64,000 bases of DNA. Origin: an uncultured Neomegalonema sp. Lineage in GTDB: Bacteria > Pseudomonadota > Alphaproteobacteria > Rhodobacterales > Rhodobacteraceae. Where the stretch lies: the NCBI GenBank assembly GCA_937911325.1, contig CALDSD010000069.1:1-64000 (forward strand). The letters run 5' to 3'. The notes beneath the pieces were generated by a model. That model was not told the DNA's origin, searched no databases, and was given only the letters and a program-made list of their open reading frames with translations. Both the position numbers and the translations under genes were made by a program. Numbering within the stretch: the stretch's first letter is position 1; the number at the start of each line of letters is the position of its first letter. Positions 10,509 to 18,826 of this stretch are shown piece by piece.

Positions 10509-11447
10509 TTAAGACCGGGACTCGATCACCGCTTCTCGGCGAAGATCGTCCAGATAGTTCTCTGAGTACCCTTGGATTTTCTCGTTCAAAAGGCGCTCGT
10601 ATATCTGACCACGCCGCGCCGACGACTCCTGAGAACCTTTGGCGCAAACCATTATCAGATGAAGACCGTCTTGCGAACGAAGGGGTTCTGTCACGCCGCC
10701 GATCGGCAGGTTGACCACCGCCTCCCGCACGGGGCGCGGCATTTGCGCAGGGGTGAGTTCGCCCACTCTTCCAGACAAACGAGAATGCTGCTTGCCCAAG
10801 TCTTCGAGGACATCGCAGCTGGTCATCTGCTTGCGCACTTCCGTCGCTTTTGCGACGGCGGCTTGAACTTCCGCGCGCGGCGCGCGTGCGCGCAGATCCA
10901 CGACGATCTGCCGGACATCATATCGCACTTCGGAGGTCTGCTGTTGCGCATCGGACATGGCGGCGTCGATTTCTGCGTCCGTCGGCGTCGCACGCTCCCG
11001 GTATCTTGAGCGCAGCAGACGGTTCCACGCCGTTTCCGCCTTCAGACGCTTGCGATAGGTTTCGGGCCCGACACCCGCATTTGACAGATCAGACAGCAGC
11101 GCGTCAGCGGTCTTTCCGATCCGCAGCGCAATCGACGAAAGGCTCTGGTCAACCTGCTCCTGAGTCTCCTCAAGGCCCCGTCGTTGAGCTTCCTGAAGCT
11201 TCAATTCGTCTTCGATCAAGCTCTGAAGCGCCGCTGTGATCCGCTGATCCGCGTTGAAGTTCGGGTTTTCGATGGCGACCAATCGCGACCGTTGCTGGAC
11301 ATCGTAACCTGTGATCGCTGCATCGTTGACTTTCGTGACCACCGCGAACAGATCCTGCGCGTTGGCATGCGATGGAAGAGTTGCGGGCGAGAGGACAAGG
11401 CTCATAAACATCGCATTCAGAGCGATGAGAGCGATGAAGCGCGGCAT
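10509..11447 (-). CDS. surA: SurA-type periplasmic chaperone / peptidyl-prolyl isomerase
   Basis: A 312-residue protein with a signal peptide (MPRFIALIALNAMFMSLVLS, cleaved near SHANA). A SurA N-terminal chaperone domain follows (VVTKVNDAAITGYDVQQRSR; IEDELKLQEAQRRG). One parvulin-like domain spans about residues 160-265 (EVRYDVRQIVVD, PIGGVTEPLRSQDGLHLIMV). SurA escorts outer-membrane proteins such as LptD, encoded directly upstream in the operon. ATG 11447 has GAGG about 8 bases before it; an upstream start at 11534 would add a non-signal extension. With one parvulin domain it is shorter than the E. coli protein, usual in alphaproteobacteria. Confidence 0.9.
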   Translation of the reverse strand: MPRFIALIALNAMFMSLVLSPATLPSHANAQDLFAVVTKVNDAAITGYDVQQRSRLVAIENPNFNADQRITAALQSLIEDELKLQEAQRRGLEETQEQVDQSLSSIALRIGKTADALLSDLSNAGVGPETYRKRLKAETAWNRLLRSRYRERATPTDAEIDAAMSDAQQQTSEVRYDVRQIVVDLRARAPRAEVQAAVAKATEVRKQMTSCDVLEDLGKQHSRLSGRVGELTPAQMPRPVREAVVNLPIGGVTEPLRSQDGLHLIMVCAKGSQESSARRGQIYERLLNEKIQGYSENYLDDLRREAVIESRS

Positions 11448-11616
11448 ATCGATGATCCTCACTAGGGCCTGTGCACGCAGTGCGTTTGTTTCGCAGCGTT
11501 TTTCATTTTTGGCGTGATACGCAACTGTCGTCAAATTGTGGAGGTATCAGGGCGAAGCCCGGTAAACCCGCAACGGCGCTTCCAAGTATTGGTTCCAGGA
11601 CGGTGGGGCGATCGGC

Positions 11617-13836
11617 TTATTCGCTGGTGCCCAAACCTCTCAGCTTGACGACAAACCCAAAGGTGGTCGTCGGAGGCGCGTCCTCAACATCGTTGAAGCG
11701 TCGCCTCACCGTGAACCCGATCTCGCAGCACTCGTCGGCGTAGATCAGACCCGCCCCTGTGGTGACAAACCGTGATTCCTCGAAATCACGGCGCGCATTT
11801 CCGGTCAGTCTCCAGTAATCCGTGATCCGAAAAGACCCGTTTACATTGCCCTCTGACCGATCGTCGTCGGCGCCTTCTTCCGGATCTTCCTCCAGATACA
11901 CATAAGAGCCGCCAAGGCTCAGCCGATTGAAAAGCGTCGCGTTGGCGTAGACTTCGTTCCGCTCCAGATCAGCTTCATTGGTCACCCGGAAGCGGTGGCC
12001 GATGTAGAACAGTTCCGGGTTCTCAAGGCGCCACGAGCCGACAAAATCTGACGTGGTGTCCTCCAAGCCGGAGCCTTCGGAGAAAACCGTCGAATCCCTC
12101 AGCCGGTACGATTGACCGAATGCGACGTCGAATTCGGCCCCGCCGTTATTGGGACGGCGGGTGTACTTCGCCCCAACTGTCGCCCGCGGTCCGTCTTCCC
12201 AGCGATCAATGCCTGGAAACCTGTTTCCTTCAAAGATGCTGAGCTCGTCCAGCTCGGTATTCAACGAGTCCTCGTTCGGAATCTCTTGGGGGTTTCCGCC
12301 ATAAGGGGCGACGATAACCGATGCGAGAGGTTCGACAATGTGGCTGGCGTTCTCGGTGGCGCGCCCGAGAGGATAGCCGATGGTAAAGCCGGCCGACGGC
12401 AGCGCGCGTGCTTCCCACTTGTCGTCCTGCTCCCCGTCAAACGTGCGATACAGGTCGCCTCGAAAGGTCGCAAAGCTGTCGAAGGTTATTCCTGCGCTGG
12501 TGGCGCGATAGTCGCTCCATCCAAGTTCGCTGCTGAGCCGCGCGACATCCTGACCGTCGTCGGTGCGGCGCAGATAGAGCGAGTCCGTCGTAAAATTGAA
12601 ACGCCCCGGCACGGCGTCCACGTCGAAGAAGCGTTCGACTTCCAGATGGGGAAGGATCAAAGGAATTGTTCCGGCCGGCTCGTCATCACGGAAGCTCTGG
12701 TATCTGATCGCTTCAAGCGACGTCATTCCATCGCGATTGAAGCTCTCCACATAGAGCCGCGTCTCAAGACGGTCCGTGCCGCTGATGTCGTACCGGCGCA
12801 AAAACGTGTCATCCGACGCCAGATTCGCGTCAAAGCCGACAAAGAAGTCGTCGCCGACAAAAGTGTCGCCGATCGCGAAATCGCCCTCGCCGTCGAAGTA
12901 GCCGCGGAAGCCCCGCTCAAGATCATCTTCACTCCATGTCGCCCCGCCGGCGACGCGCAAGTCGCCCGAGTTCAGCTTGAGCCGGTACTCACTCTCCAGC
13001 ACCGGTCGATCGTCTGTCACGATCCAAGGGATGATGGTGATGTCTTGATTGGGCGCGATCTCGAGGTAGTAGGGGACCTTGACGACGTATCCGAGATTGT
13101 TGTTCGAAAGGAAACTCGGCGTCAGGAAACCGGTCCGACGCTTCACGCTTGGGTCGGCGTGGCGGAAATACGGAAGCCAGCCGACTGGCATCCCGAGCAC
13201 TTCGAACGTCGCGTCCTCGTAGATGATGTCTTTGGCTTCTTCGTCTTGAACGATCTTGCGCGCGCGGATCTGCCAAAGAGGATTGGGGTTTTCCTCGCAA
13301 ACCTCACAGGGGCTGTAGACGACCTTCGAGAGCGCCGTGAAGCGCCCATCTACGCGCCGACCTTCCACCGCGGCCATCCTGGCTTGACCATCGGCGAGCA
13401 CCGCTTTGGCGCCCTTGATCAGGCCGTTCCTCAGTTCCGTGTCGAAGGTCGCGTTGTCCGCCGTCAGCACCGAGCCGTCGGTGTTGATCAGTCGGACATT
13501 TCCCATCGCCGTGACTTCATCGGCCTTGGAATCATAAATGACCTTGTTCGCTTCCAAGACGCGACCGGCGTAGAAGATCTTCACATCGCCGCTTGCGATG
13601 ACCTTTTCGGCCGCGGAATCGTAAAAGATCTCGTCGGCTTCCAGAACGGCGGGTGTTTCCTCTTCGCCCTCGTTGATGTTGAGCGAGCGGCGGATCAGGT
13701 CGCTGTTTGTTTGGGTGAACACCTGAGCGCCGGCCGGTTCGGCCAATGACGCGGCAGGAAACGCCAAGGAGAACGCGCAAACGACGGCTGCGAACGCCAA
13801 TGCGGCCGTACATCGCAATTGGACCATTGCTCCCAT
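11617..13836 (-). CDS. lptD: LPS-assembly protein LptD
   Basis: LptD, 739 residues, is the outer-membrane beta-barrel that inserts lipopolysaccharide into the outer leaflet. After a signal peptide (ending near AASLAEP) comes an OstA/LptD N-terminal periplasmic domain with repeats such as ADEIFYDSAAEKVIASGDVK. The barrel fills roughly residues 230 to the end and closes with FVVKLRGLG. Two cysteine pairs, PCEVC near residue 180 and ECC near the C terminus, resemble those that form the inter-domain disulfides in other LptD proteins. ATG 13836 has AGGAG 5 bases upstream. Its partner surA is the next gene. Confidence 0.94.
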   Translation of the reverse strand: MGAMVQLRCTAALAFAAVVCAFSLAFPAASLAEPAGAQVFTQTNSDLIRRSLNINEGEEETPAVLEADEIFYDSAAEKVIASGDVKIFYAGRVLEANKVIYDSKADEVTAMGNVRLINTDGSVLTADNATFDTELRNGLIKGAKAVLADGQARMAAVEGRRVDGRFTALSKVVYSPCEVCEENPNPLWQIRARKIVQDEEAKDIIYEDATFEVLGMPVGWLPYFRHADPSVKRRTGFLTPSFLSNNNLGYVVKVPYYLEIAPNQDITIIPWIVTDDRPVLESEYRLKLNSGDLRVAGGATWSEDDLERGFRGYFDGEGDFAIGDTFVGDDFFVGFDANLASDDTFLRRYDISGTDRLETRLYVESFNRDGMTSLEAIRYQSFRDDEPAGTIPLILPHLEVERFFDVDAVPGRFNFTTDSLYLRRTDDGQDVARLSSELGWSDYRATSAGITFDSFATFRGDLYRTFDGEQDDKWEARALPSAGFTIGYPLGRATENASHIVEPLASVIVAPYGGNPQEIPNEDSLNTELDELSIFEGNRFPGIDRWEDGPRATVGAKYTRRPNNGGAEFDVAFGQSYRLRDSTVFSEGSGLEDTTSDFVGSWRLENPELFYIGHRFRVTNEADLERNEVYANATLFNRLSLGGSYVYLEEDPEEGADDDRSEGNVNGSFRITDYWRLTGNARRDFEESRFVTTGAGLIYADECCEIGFTVRRRFNDVEDAPPTTTFGFVVKLRGLGTSE

Positions 13837-13901
13837 ACGCTCCTCGCGGCGTTCGTTGCGCCTCATTTCGCCGCCCCCGGCTTTCCCTGCTCTCTTCCTT
13901 T

Positions 13902-15020
13902 CTACCCATCCTCGAAGTGTAACAGCAAGCCCGCCGCTAACATGAAAGCGGCCATTGGGGGTCCCCAAGCCGCTGGGTGTGGCGGGATCACCCCGCTTCC
14001 GGCCAGCGCATGCGCAATATCGAACACAAAATAAACCAAGAACCCGGTTAACGCTGCAAACAGCGCCATCTCGCCAAGACCGCCGAGACGGGCGTGTCGC
14101 ATCGAAAAAGCGCCGCCAAGAAGCGTCATCGAGGCGAAAAGCAGCGGGGCGGCGAGCGCCGCGTGAAAATGCAGGATGTGTCGTCGGGCGGAAAAGCCCG
14201 CCTCTTCGAGGTTCCTGATAAACGTCGGCAGTCTCCAGACCGGGATCGTCTCTGGCGCGGCGAAACTCTCGACGATCTGCTCGCTGGTGAGGTCGGTCGC
14301 CAAATCATAGACGTCATGCGCCGTTCGCGTCGGCGGCGCCTCCGGATCCTCACCGTTGATCTCGTGGATGATCGCCTCCTCCAACCGCCAGAAAGGCGGC
14401 TGCAGCACCGCGTTCGCAGCGTCGATTCGGCCCAACAGCTCATCATCTTGCCGAAGCAGGAAAATCGTCACATTGCCCAGTCTGGTCCCATCGGCGTTGC
14501 TGGCTTGGGCGTGGATGACCGACTGCTGGCCTCGGGCTCCTCCCTGACGCAGCCAGAGCCCCTCGTCGGAAATCGACAGAAGGCTGGCGTTGGACTTGAA
14601 GATCTGCGCCTCCAGCCTGTCGAAGCGGTCCAACAACGCCGCGGCGATCGGGCTGTAAACGCCGGTCGCGAAGGCGCCGATCAGAGCCGCCGTCACAAGT
14701 GACGGAATGGCGACGCCCCAGGCCGAGACGCCCCCAGCCCGCGCCACGACGAGTTCGCTGCCGCGCGCAAGCCTGGCATAGGTCCACATCGCTGCGAGCA
14801 ACATGACGAACGGCGCCGCCTTCAACGCGATCGAGGGGGCTCGGAGCATCGCCATGCCGAACAGCACGTCGAGCGGAACCTCCTCATTCGCGCCGACGCG
14901 CCTGATCAGCTCAATGGCGTCGAACATTCCGGCCAGGAAGAGAACGACGCAGAAGATGCCGATCACGGCTCCGAAAAAACGGCGTGCGATATAAAGGGAG
15001 AGCGTCGGACCAAAAGTCAT
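13902..15020 (-). CDS. lptG: LPS export ABC transporter permease LptG
   Basis: A 372-residue YjgP/YjgQ-family permease. Together with LptF and LptB it extracts LPS from the inner membrane. Three N-terminal membrane spans precede a periplasmic beta-jellyroll (about residues 125-270), with three more spans after it (HAALAAPLLFASMTLLGGAF, ALFAALTGFLVYFVFDIAH and AAFMLAAGLLL). ATG 15020 follows lptF by 13 bases; the frame is open further upstream, inside lptF. lptB is not in the window. Confidence 0.93.
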   Translation of the reverse strand: MTFGPTLSLYIARRFFGAVIGIFCVVLFLAGMFDAIELIRRVGANEEVPLDVLFGMAMLRAPSIALKAAPFVMLLAAMWTYARLARGSELVVARAGGVSAWGVAIPSLVTAALIGAFATGVYSPIAAALLDRFDRLEAQIFKSNASLLSISDEGLWLRQGGARGQQSVIHAQASNADGTRLGNVTIFLLRQDDELLGRIDAANAVLQPPFWRLEEAIIHEINGEDPEAPPTRTAHDVYDLATDLTSEQIVESFAAPETIPVWRLPTFIRNLEEAGFSARRHILHFHAALAAPLLFASMTLLGGAFSMRHARLGGLGEMALFAALTGFLVYFVFDIAHALAGSGVIPPHPAAWGPPMAAFMLAAGLLLHFEDG

Positions 15021-15033
15021 GAGACGTTTTCTT

Positions 15034-16176
15034 TTAACGAGCTGGAGACGTCGCCGGACGGCGGAGCAAAGGGCTAGGGAGGCGATTTCTCGAAAGAACG
15101 TACAATGCGACGGCAATGCCGCCGATCGGCACGAGATACATCACCGGCCAAAGGAAGGGGGCCGACGTCGTCACGCTTTTGGCGACGATGCCAAGCACCC
15201 TCAAGCCTGCGCCAAGAAGCAGCCCCACTGCGATGCGGCCGCCAAACCCACGCCGTGAAAACCGGGCGCTGAACAGTGCGGCGGCGGCCACCAAGGGCAA
15301 CGCCAACGCGTAGAGAGGCGAGCTGAGCTGCTCGTGGCCTTCCGCGATCCACTTGCCGCGGCGACGCTCGGAAACGACGAGCTCCGGATCTGGGTTCACC
15401 AGTTCCCAGAAGTATCTCTCCGAGGGTTTTCGGTTGCGATTGTTCTCTTGATTCACGAACTCCGCGAGATCGTAGGTGAACGTCTCAAACCTCAGCAGCG
15501 AGAGACGTCTGCCTTCTTCAAATCGCTGCGCTACGCCGTCAAACATCGCCAGAGTCGGCGTGCCGCTGGCTGTCGTGAGAAACCCTTGCTTCGCGGTGTA
15601 GGTGACGGAGCTGTTTCCCTCCCGCGCGTCCTGAACCATGATGCCCAGCATTCTGCCGTCGCTCGCAATCTCGCGAATGTAGACGGTGAGGCCTTTCGCC
15701 GGATGTAGGAAGCGGCCGTCTCGAATGAGGCCGGCGGCGACGTCGCCTCGGACTTCCGCCACCCGGTCTTTCATCGTCTGGGCTGCGGTGGGCATCAGAT
15801 AGATTGTGTTGAACGCCAACGCCGCCGCCACCAGAGCGCCGAATATCGCAATCGGACGCACCGCGCGCAGCTTGCTCACGCCACTGGCGAATGCGGCTAC
15901 GAGCTCGCTTTCGCTGAGCAGCCGGTGAACGGCGTAAAGCGTTGCGGCGAGGGCCGCCAACTGGAGAACGATCGACATGACCAGCGGCAACAGCAGGCCC
16001 GTGAACTCGAGAAAAACCCGCGCGCCCTGGCCGTTGTTCACCACAGTGTCGACGACGCGCAGCGATTGCGTGAGCCAGATCACGCCTGTGAAAACGAGCG
16101 TGAAAAACCCAAATGGGCCAAGCAGCTGCCTGAAGATGTAGCTCTCAAGCGTGTTCACTTTGGGATCGGCTCTCAC
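15034..16176 (-). CDS. lptF: LPS export ABC transporter permease LptF
   Basis: A 380-residue YjgP/YjgQ-family permease, first gene of the operon. Opening membrane segments include YIFRQLLGPFGFFTLVFTGV and LLLPLVMSIVLQLAALAATL. They are followed by SESELVAAFASGVSKL, characteristic of the family, a periplasmic jellyroll, and C-terminal spans. The start is a GTG at 16176. LptF and LptG form the heterodimer that passes LPS to LptC, which is not in this window. Confidence 0.93.
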   Translation of the reverse strand: MRADPKVNTLESYIFRQLLGPFGFFTLVFTGVIWLTQSLRVVDTVVNNGQGARVFLEFTGLLLPLVMSIVLQLAALAATLYAVHRLLSESELVAAFASGVSKLRAVRPIAIFGALVAAALAFNTIYLMPTAAQTMKDRVAEVRGDVAAGLIRDGRFLHPAKGLTVYIREIASDGRMLGIMVQDAREGNSSVTYTAKQGFLTTASGTPTLAMFDGVAQRFEEGRRLSLLRFETFTYDLAEFVNQENNRNRKPSERYFWELVNPDPELVVSERRRGKWIAEGHEQLSSPLYALALPLVAAAALFSARFSRRGFGGRIAVGLLLGAGLRVLGIVAKSVTTSAPFLWPVMYLVPIGGIAVALYVLSRNRLPSPLLRRPATSPAR

Positions 16177-16257
16177 ATTGCAGTTTTCGCGCGCTGCGCA
16201 AGCAGCTTGCGATCTGTTAACCTCAGTGAGCAGCCGAGGGAAGTCTGCGATGAGGCG

Positions 16258-17445
16258 TCATGCCGCCTTTTTCGAGGCTCGCATTTGTTCCGCGGATCTC
16301 GATCCGCTGAGAAGCGGCAGCAAGATCTCGTCGGCGATGAACCGAACGACGGGCGTTGCGATCCCATCGCCAGACAAACGATAGGCGTCGTTATAGCGTT
16401 TTGGCAGACGGTAGTCGTCCGGCAGGCCCATGAGCCGCGCCGCCTCTCTTGCGGACAACAATCGCGCGCGGAGACGCCCGTTGGGCATCGCCAAAAGGAG
16501 GGTCTGTCTTGACGACCCGCCGGCAGGGGTTCTCAGGCAGCCCGCGATGTCGAAGCGCACTTCCGCCCGTTGCGCCATGCCGCCTTGGCCATCCGACCGC
16601 ATGCGTTTGTAAAGACATCCGGCGACCAGTTCGCCCGTCGTCGCAGCCTGACGCCGCGCCTCCTCAATCTGCTCGCGATGCCGCTCGTTCATCATCGCGA
16701 GCAGCCCTGCGACCTCGGCCTCGGACCGCCAAGCGACGTCGGAAGGATCGCTTTCCAGCAGGTGGCTGAGCGCCGGCGCGACGGCCTCCGGAGGCGATGG
16801 CGCGAGCGGGACGTGCGCGGCCGCGACGCTTGCGGGGAGCGCTGAAAGGGTTCGGCTCAGGCCGGTCGTTGTCCAATCGGAGGCCGGCTCGCCGACGCGC
16901 AAGCAATCGGGCGGCGCGACGTCCGGGGTCCAGGCGACGATGAACAGGCGCGGGCGCGACTGCGGTAGAAAACGCGACGCGTCGATCGCAAGGGCCGAGA
17001 AGCTCCGGCCGCTGGCCGCCAGCGCCGCCAGGATCGCCATAAGGTCCACGCCTTTGCGCGAGGTGGCGAGGCCCAGCACGTTCTCGATCACGATCGCTTT
17101 CGGGCCGCGTCCTTCGGCGTCCAGCGCTTCGATCAAACGCCAGAACGGCCAGAAGACGCCAGATCTGGGTCCATTCATTCCGGCGCGCGCCCCGGCGAGC
17201 GAAAGATCCTGACATGGAAAGGAGGCCCATACGACGTCGGCCGCGCCCGGCAGGTCGGCGCTTGTGAGATCTGCGACGTCGCCTTCCGTCAGGTCCGCGT
17301 CCCCAAAATTCTCGCGGTAGGCTTTGCACTTCGCCGGGTCCAGGTCGTTGGCGAAGCGGCATGCGAACCCGGCGCCCTCCAGGCCGATCCGCGCCATGCC
17401 GCCGCCGGCGAAGAACTCGAAAAAAGTCGGCTGGCGGTGTGTCAT
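16258..17445 (-). CDS. Solitary C5-cytosine DNA methyltransferase
   Basis: A 395-residue DNA (cytosine-5) methyltransferase with motifs in normal order: I (FFEFFAGGGMARIGLEGAGF), IV with the catalytic Cys (SFPCQDLSLAG), VI (VIENVLGL), VIII (QSRPRLFIV), IX region (REAARLMGLPDDYRLP) and X (SGDGIATPVVRFIADEI, Asp where Asn is usual). The target-recognition region lies between VIII and IX, so specificity cannot be read. No endonuclease gene is near, so it looks like an orphan methylase. The ATG overlaps the aminotransferase stop as ATGA, an unusual pairing. Confidence 0.92.
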   Translation of the reverse strand: MTHRQPTFFEFFAGGGMARIGLEGAGFACRFANDLDPAKCKAYRENFGDADLTEGDVADLTSADLPGAADVVWASFPCQDLSLAGARAGMNGPRSGVFWPFWRLIEALDAEGRGPKAIVIENVLGLATSRKGVDLMAILAALAASGRSFSALAIDASRFLPQSRPRLFIVAWTPDVAPPDCLRVGEPASDWTTTGLSRTLSALPASVAAAHVPLAPSPPEAVAPALSHLLESDPSDVAWRSEAEVAGLLAMMNERHREQIEEARRQAATTGELVAGCLYKRMRSDGQGGMAQRAEVRFDIAGCLRTPAGGSSRQTLLLAMPNGRLRARLLSAREAARLMGLPDDYRLPKRYNDAYRLSGDGIATPVVRFIADEILLPLLSGSRSAEQMRASKKAA

Positions 17446-18713
17446 GCGTCCATCCTGAAGGCGGCGAGCCGGCGCATCGCTTCGTCGATCCCCGCCGCAT
17501 CGCAATTGGCGAAGGCGAGCCTTAAGGTCTGTTTCGCCCATTGAGCGATGCCGTTGTCGATCTTCTCCGAGGGCGGGGGGGCGAACATCGAGCCCGGCAG
17601 GCACAGGAGGCTCTGCTGATCCACAAGTGCTTTGGCCACGTCTTCGGAGCCCGCGTCGAAAGGGTGATGCAGATAGGCGAAGTAAGCGCCGCTCGAGAGA
17701 ACCCGCCACCCCTCCGGCAGCGCTTGCGCGGCGTCGCGAAGACGCTCGCCGCGGGCGAGAACCTCTTGGCGCTCGTCCGCGACCCAGTCGCCCAGTTTCC
17801 TGAGCCCCTCGAGGGCGGCGACCTGCCCGAGTTGCGTCGGACAGATTGTTACGGTGTCGAGGAATTTCTCGGCCTCCGCCAGGCGATCGGACGACGCGAT
17901 CATCGCGCCGATGCGGTGACCGGTGAGCCGGAAGACCTTCGAAAAGCTGTAGAGATGGATCAGCGTGTCGCGCCAGTCGGATCGGGCGAACAACCGATGC
18001 GGCGCGCCGTCTCGGCTGAGGAAGTCGCGATACGTCTCATCGATGATGAGCGCGAGCCCGTGATCCTGGGCGAGCTCGAAAAACCCGTCGATCAAGTCGG
18101 GCGAATATTCGGCGCCGGTTGGATTGTTCGGCGTCACCAAGACAATCGCTTTCGTGCGAGGCGTGATCGCCTCCGCCGCGGTTGCAAGGCTGGGTTTGGC
18201 GCCGTGCCCCATGTCGCAGGGGATCGGGACGGCCTCGACGCCCACCATTCGCAACCACATCGCGTGATTGAAGTACCAGGGCGTGGGCACCAGCACCGCA
18301 TCGCCCGGCTCCGCGACGGTTTCAATCGCCGCGCAGAAGGCTTGATTGCAGCCGGACGTGACGGCGACCTCGTCCGACGCGATCGTCGCCTGGACGGCGC
18401 CGTCCGAGTAGGTCCGCGACCATCGCGCGGCGATTTCCGCTCTCAGCTCGACCGACCCCAGAACCGGGCCATAGAGATGCGTGGCGTCTTCACTGATCGC
18501 GGCGGCCATCCGATCGCGCAGAACCTGCGGCGGCGGGTCAGCTGGCGCGGCTTGAGACATGTTGAGGAGAGGGCGCTCCGCAGGGAATGTCCTGCCCTCG
18601 ATCCAGGACCGCGCCGCCATGACTGGCGGGGATTGCGTCGCTCGCAACAGAGGGTTTGAAGCAGCGCCGCCTGTCGAGCGATTTTCAATTTCCACCGACT
18701 TTACGCTCTGCAT
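17442..18713 (-). CDS. Class I/II PLP-dependent aminotransferase
   Basis: A 423-residue fold-type I aminotransferase. Visible signatures are the cofactor-phosphate loop TSGCNQAF, the substrate segment VTPNNPTG, DETYRDF with the pyridine-N aspartate, and the Schiff-base lysine in YSFSKVFRLTGHRIG. The substrate is not determined. ATG 18713 has GAGG about 11 bases upstream; an in-frame ATG at residue 32 (MAARSWIEG) could be the true start, since homology begins after it. It overlaps the methyltransferase gene by 4 bases and should be cotranscribed with it. Confidence 0.88.
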   Translation of the reverse strand: MQSVKSVEIENRSTGGAASNPLLRATQSPPVMAARSWIEGRTFPAERPLLNMSQAAPADPPPQVLRDRMAAAISEDATHLYGPVLGSVELRAEIAARWSRTYSDGAVQATIASDEVAVTSGCNQAFCAAIETVAEPGDAVLVPTPWYFNHAMWLRMVGVEAVPIPCDMGHGAKPSLATAAEAITPRTKAIVLVTPNNPTGAEYSPDLIDGFFELAQDHGLALIIDETYRDFLSRDGAPHRLFARSDWRDTLIHLYSFSKVFRLTGHRIGAMIASSDRLAEAEKFLDTVTICPTQLGQVAALEGLRKLGDWVADERQEVLARGERLRDAAQALPEGWRVLSSGAYFAYLHHPFDAGSEDVAKALVDQQSLLCLPGSMFAPPPSEKIDNGIAQWAKQTLRLAFANCDAAGIDEAMRRLAAFRMDA

Positions 18714-18826
18714 CGGCAGATGACCTCTTTATGCCGCGACTCCTTTGGTTTACCACTATCTGTAGAGGTCGCAAGCAGCAGACCCACTATTTGAGCGAAT
18801 ACCTTAGGAATTTTGGATCTGAACCG

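Noticed and set aside
16197-16211. Odd palindrome CGCAAGC-A-GCTTGCG upstream of lptF as an operator
   Set aside because: Short, with a one-base centre, and common by chance in GC-rich DNA; no second copy or known regulator supports it.
16258-17445. Restriction-modification system
   Set aside because: Only the methylase is present; flanking genes are an aminotransferase and lptF.
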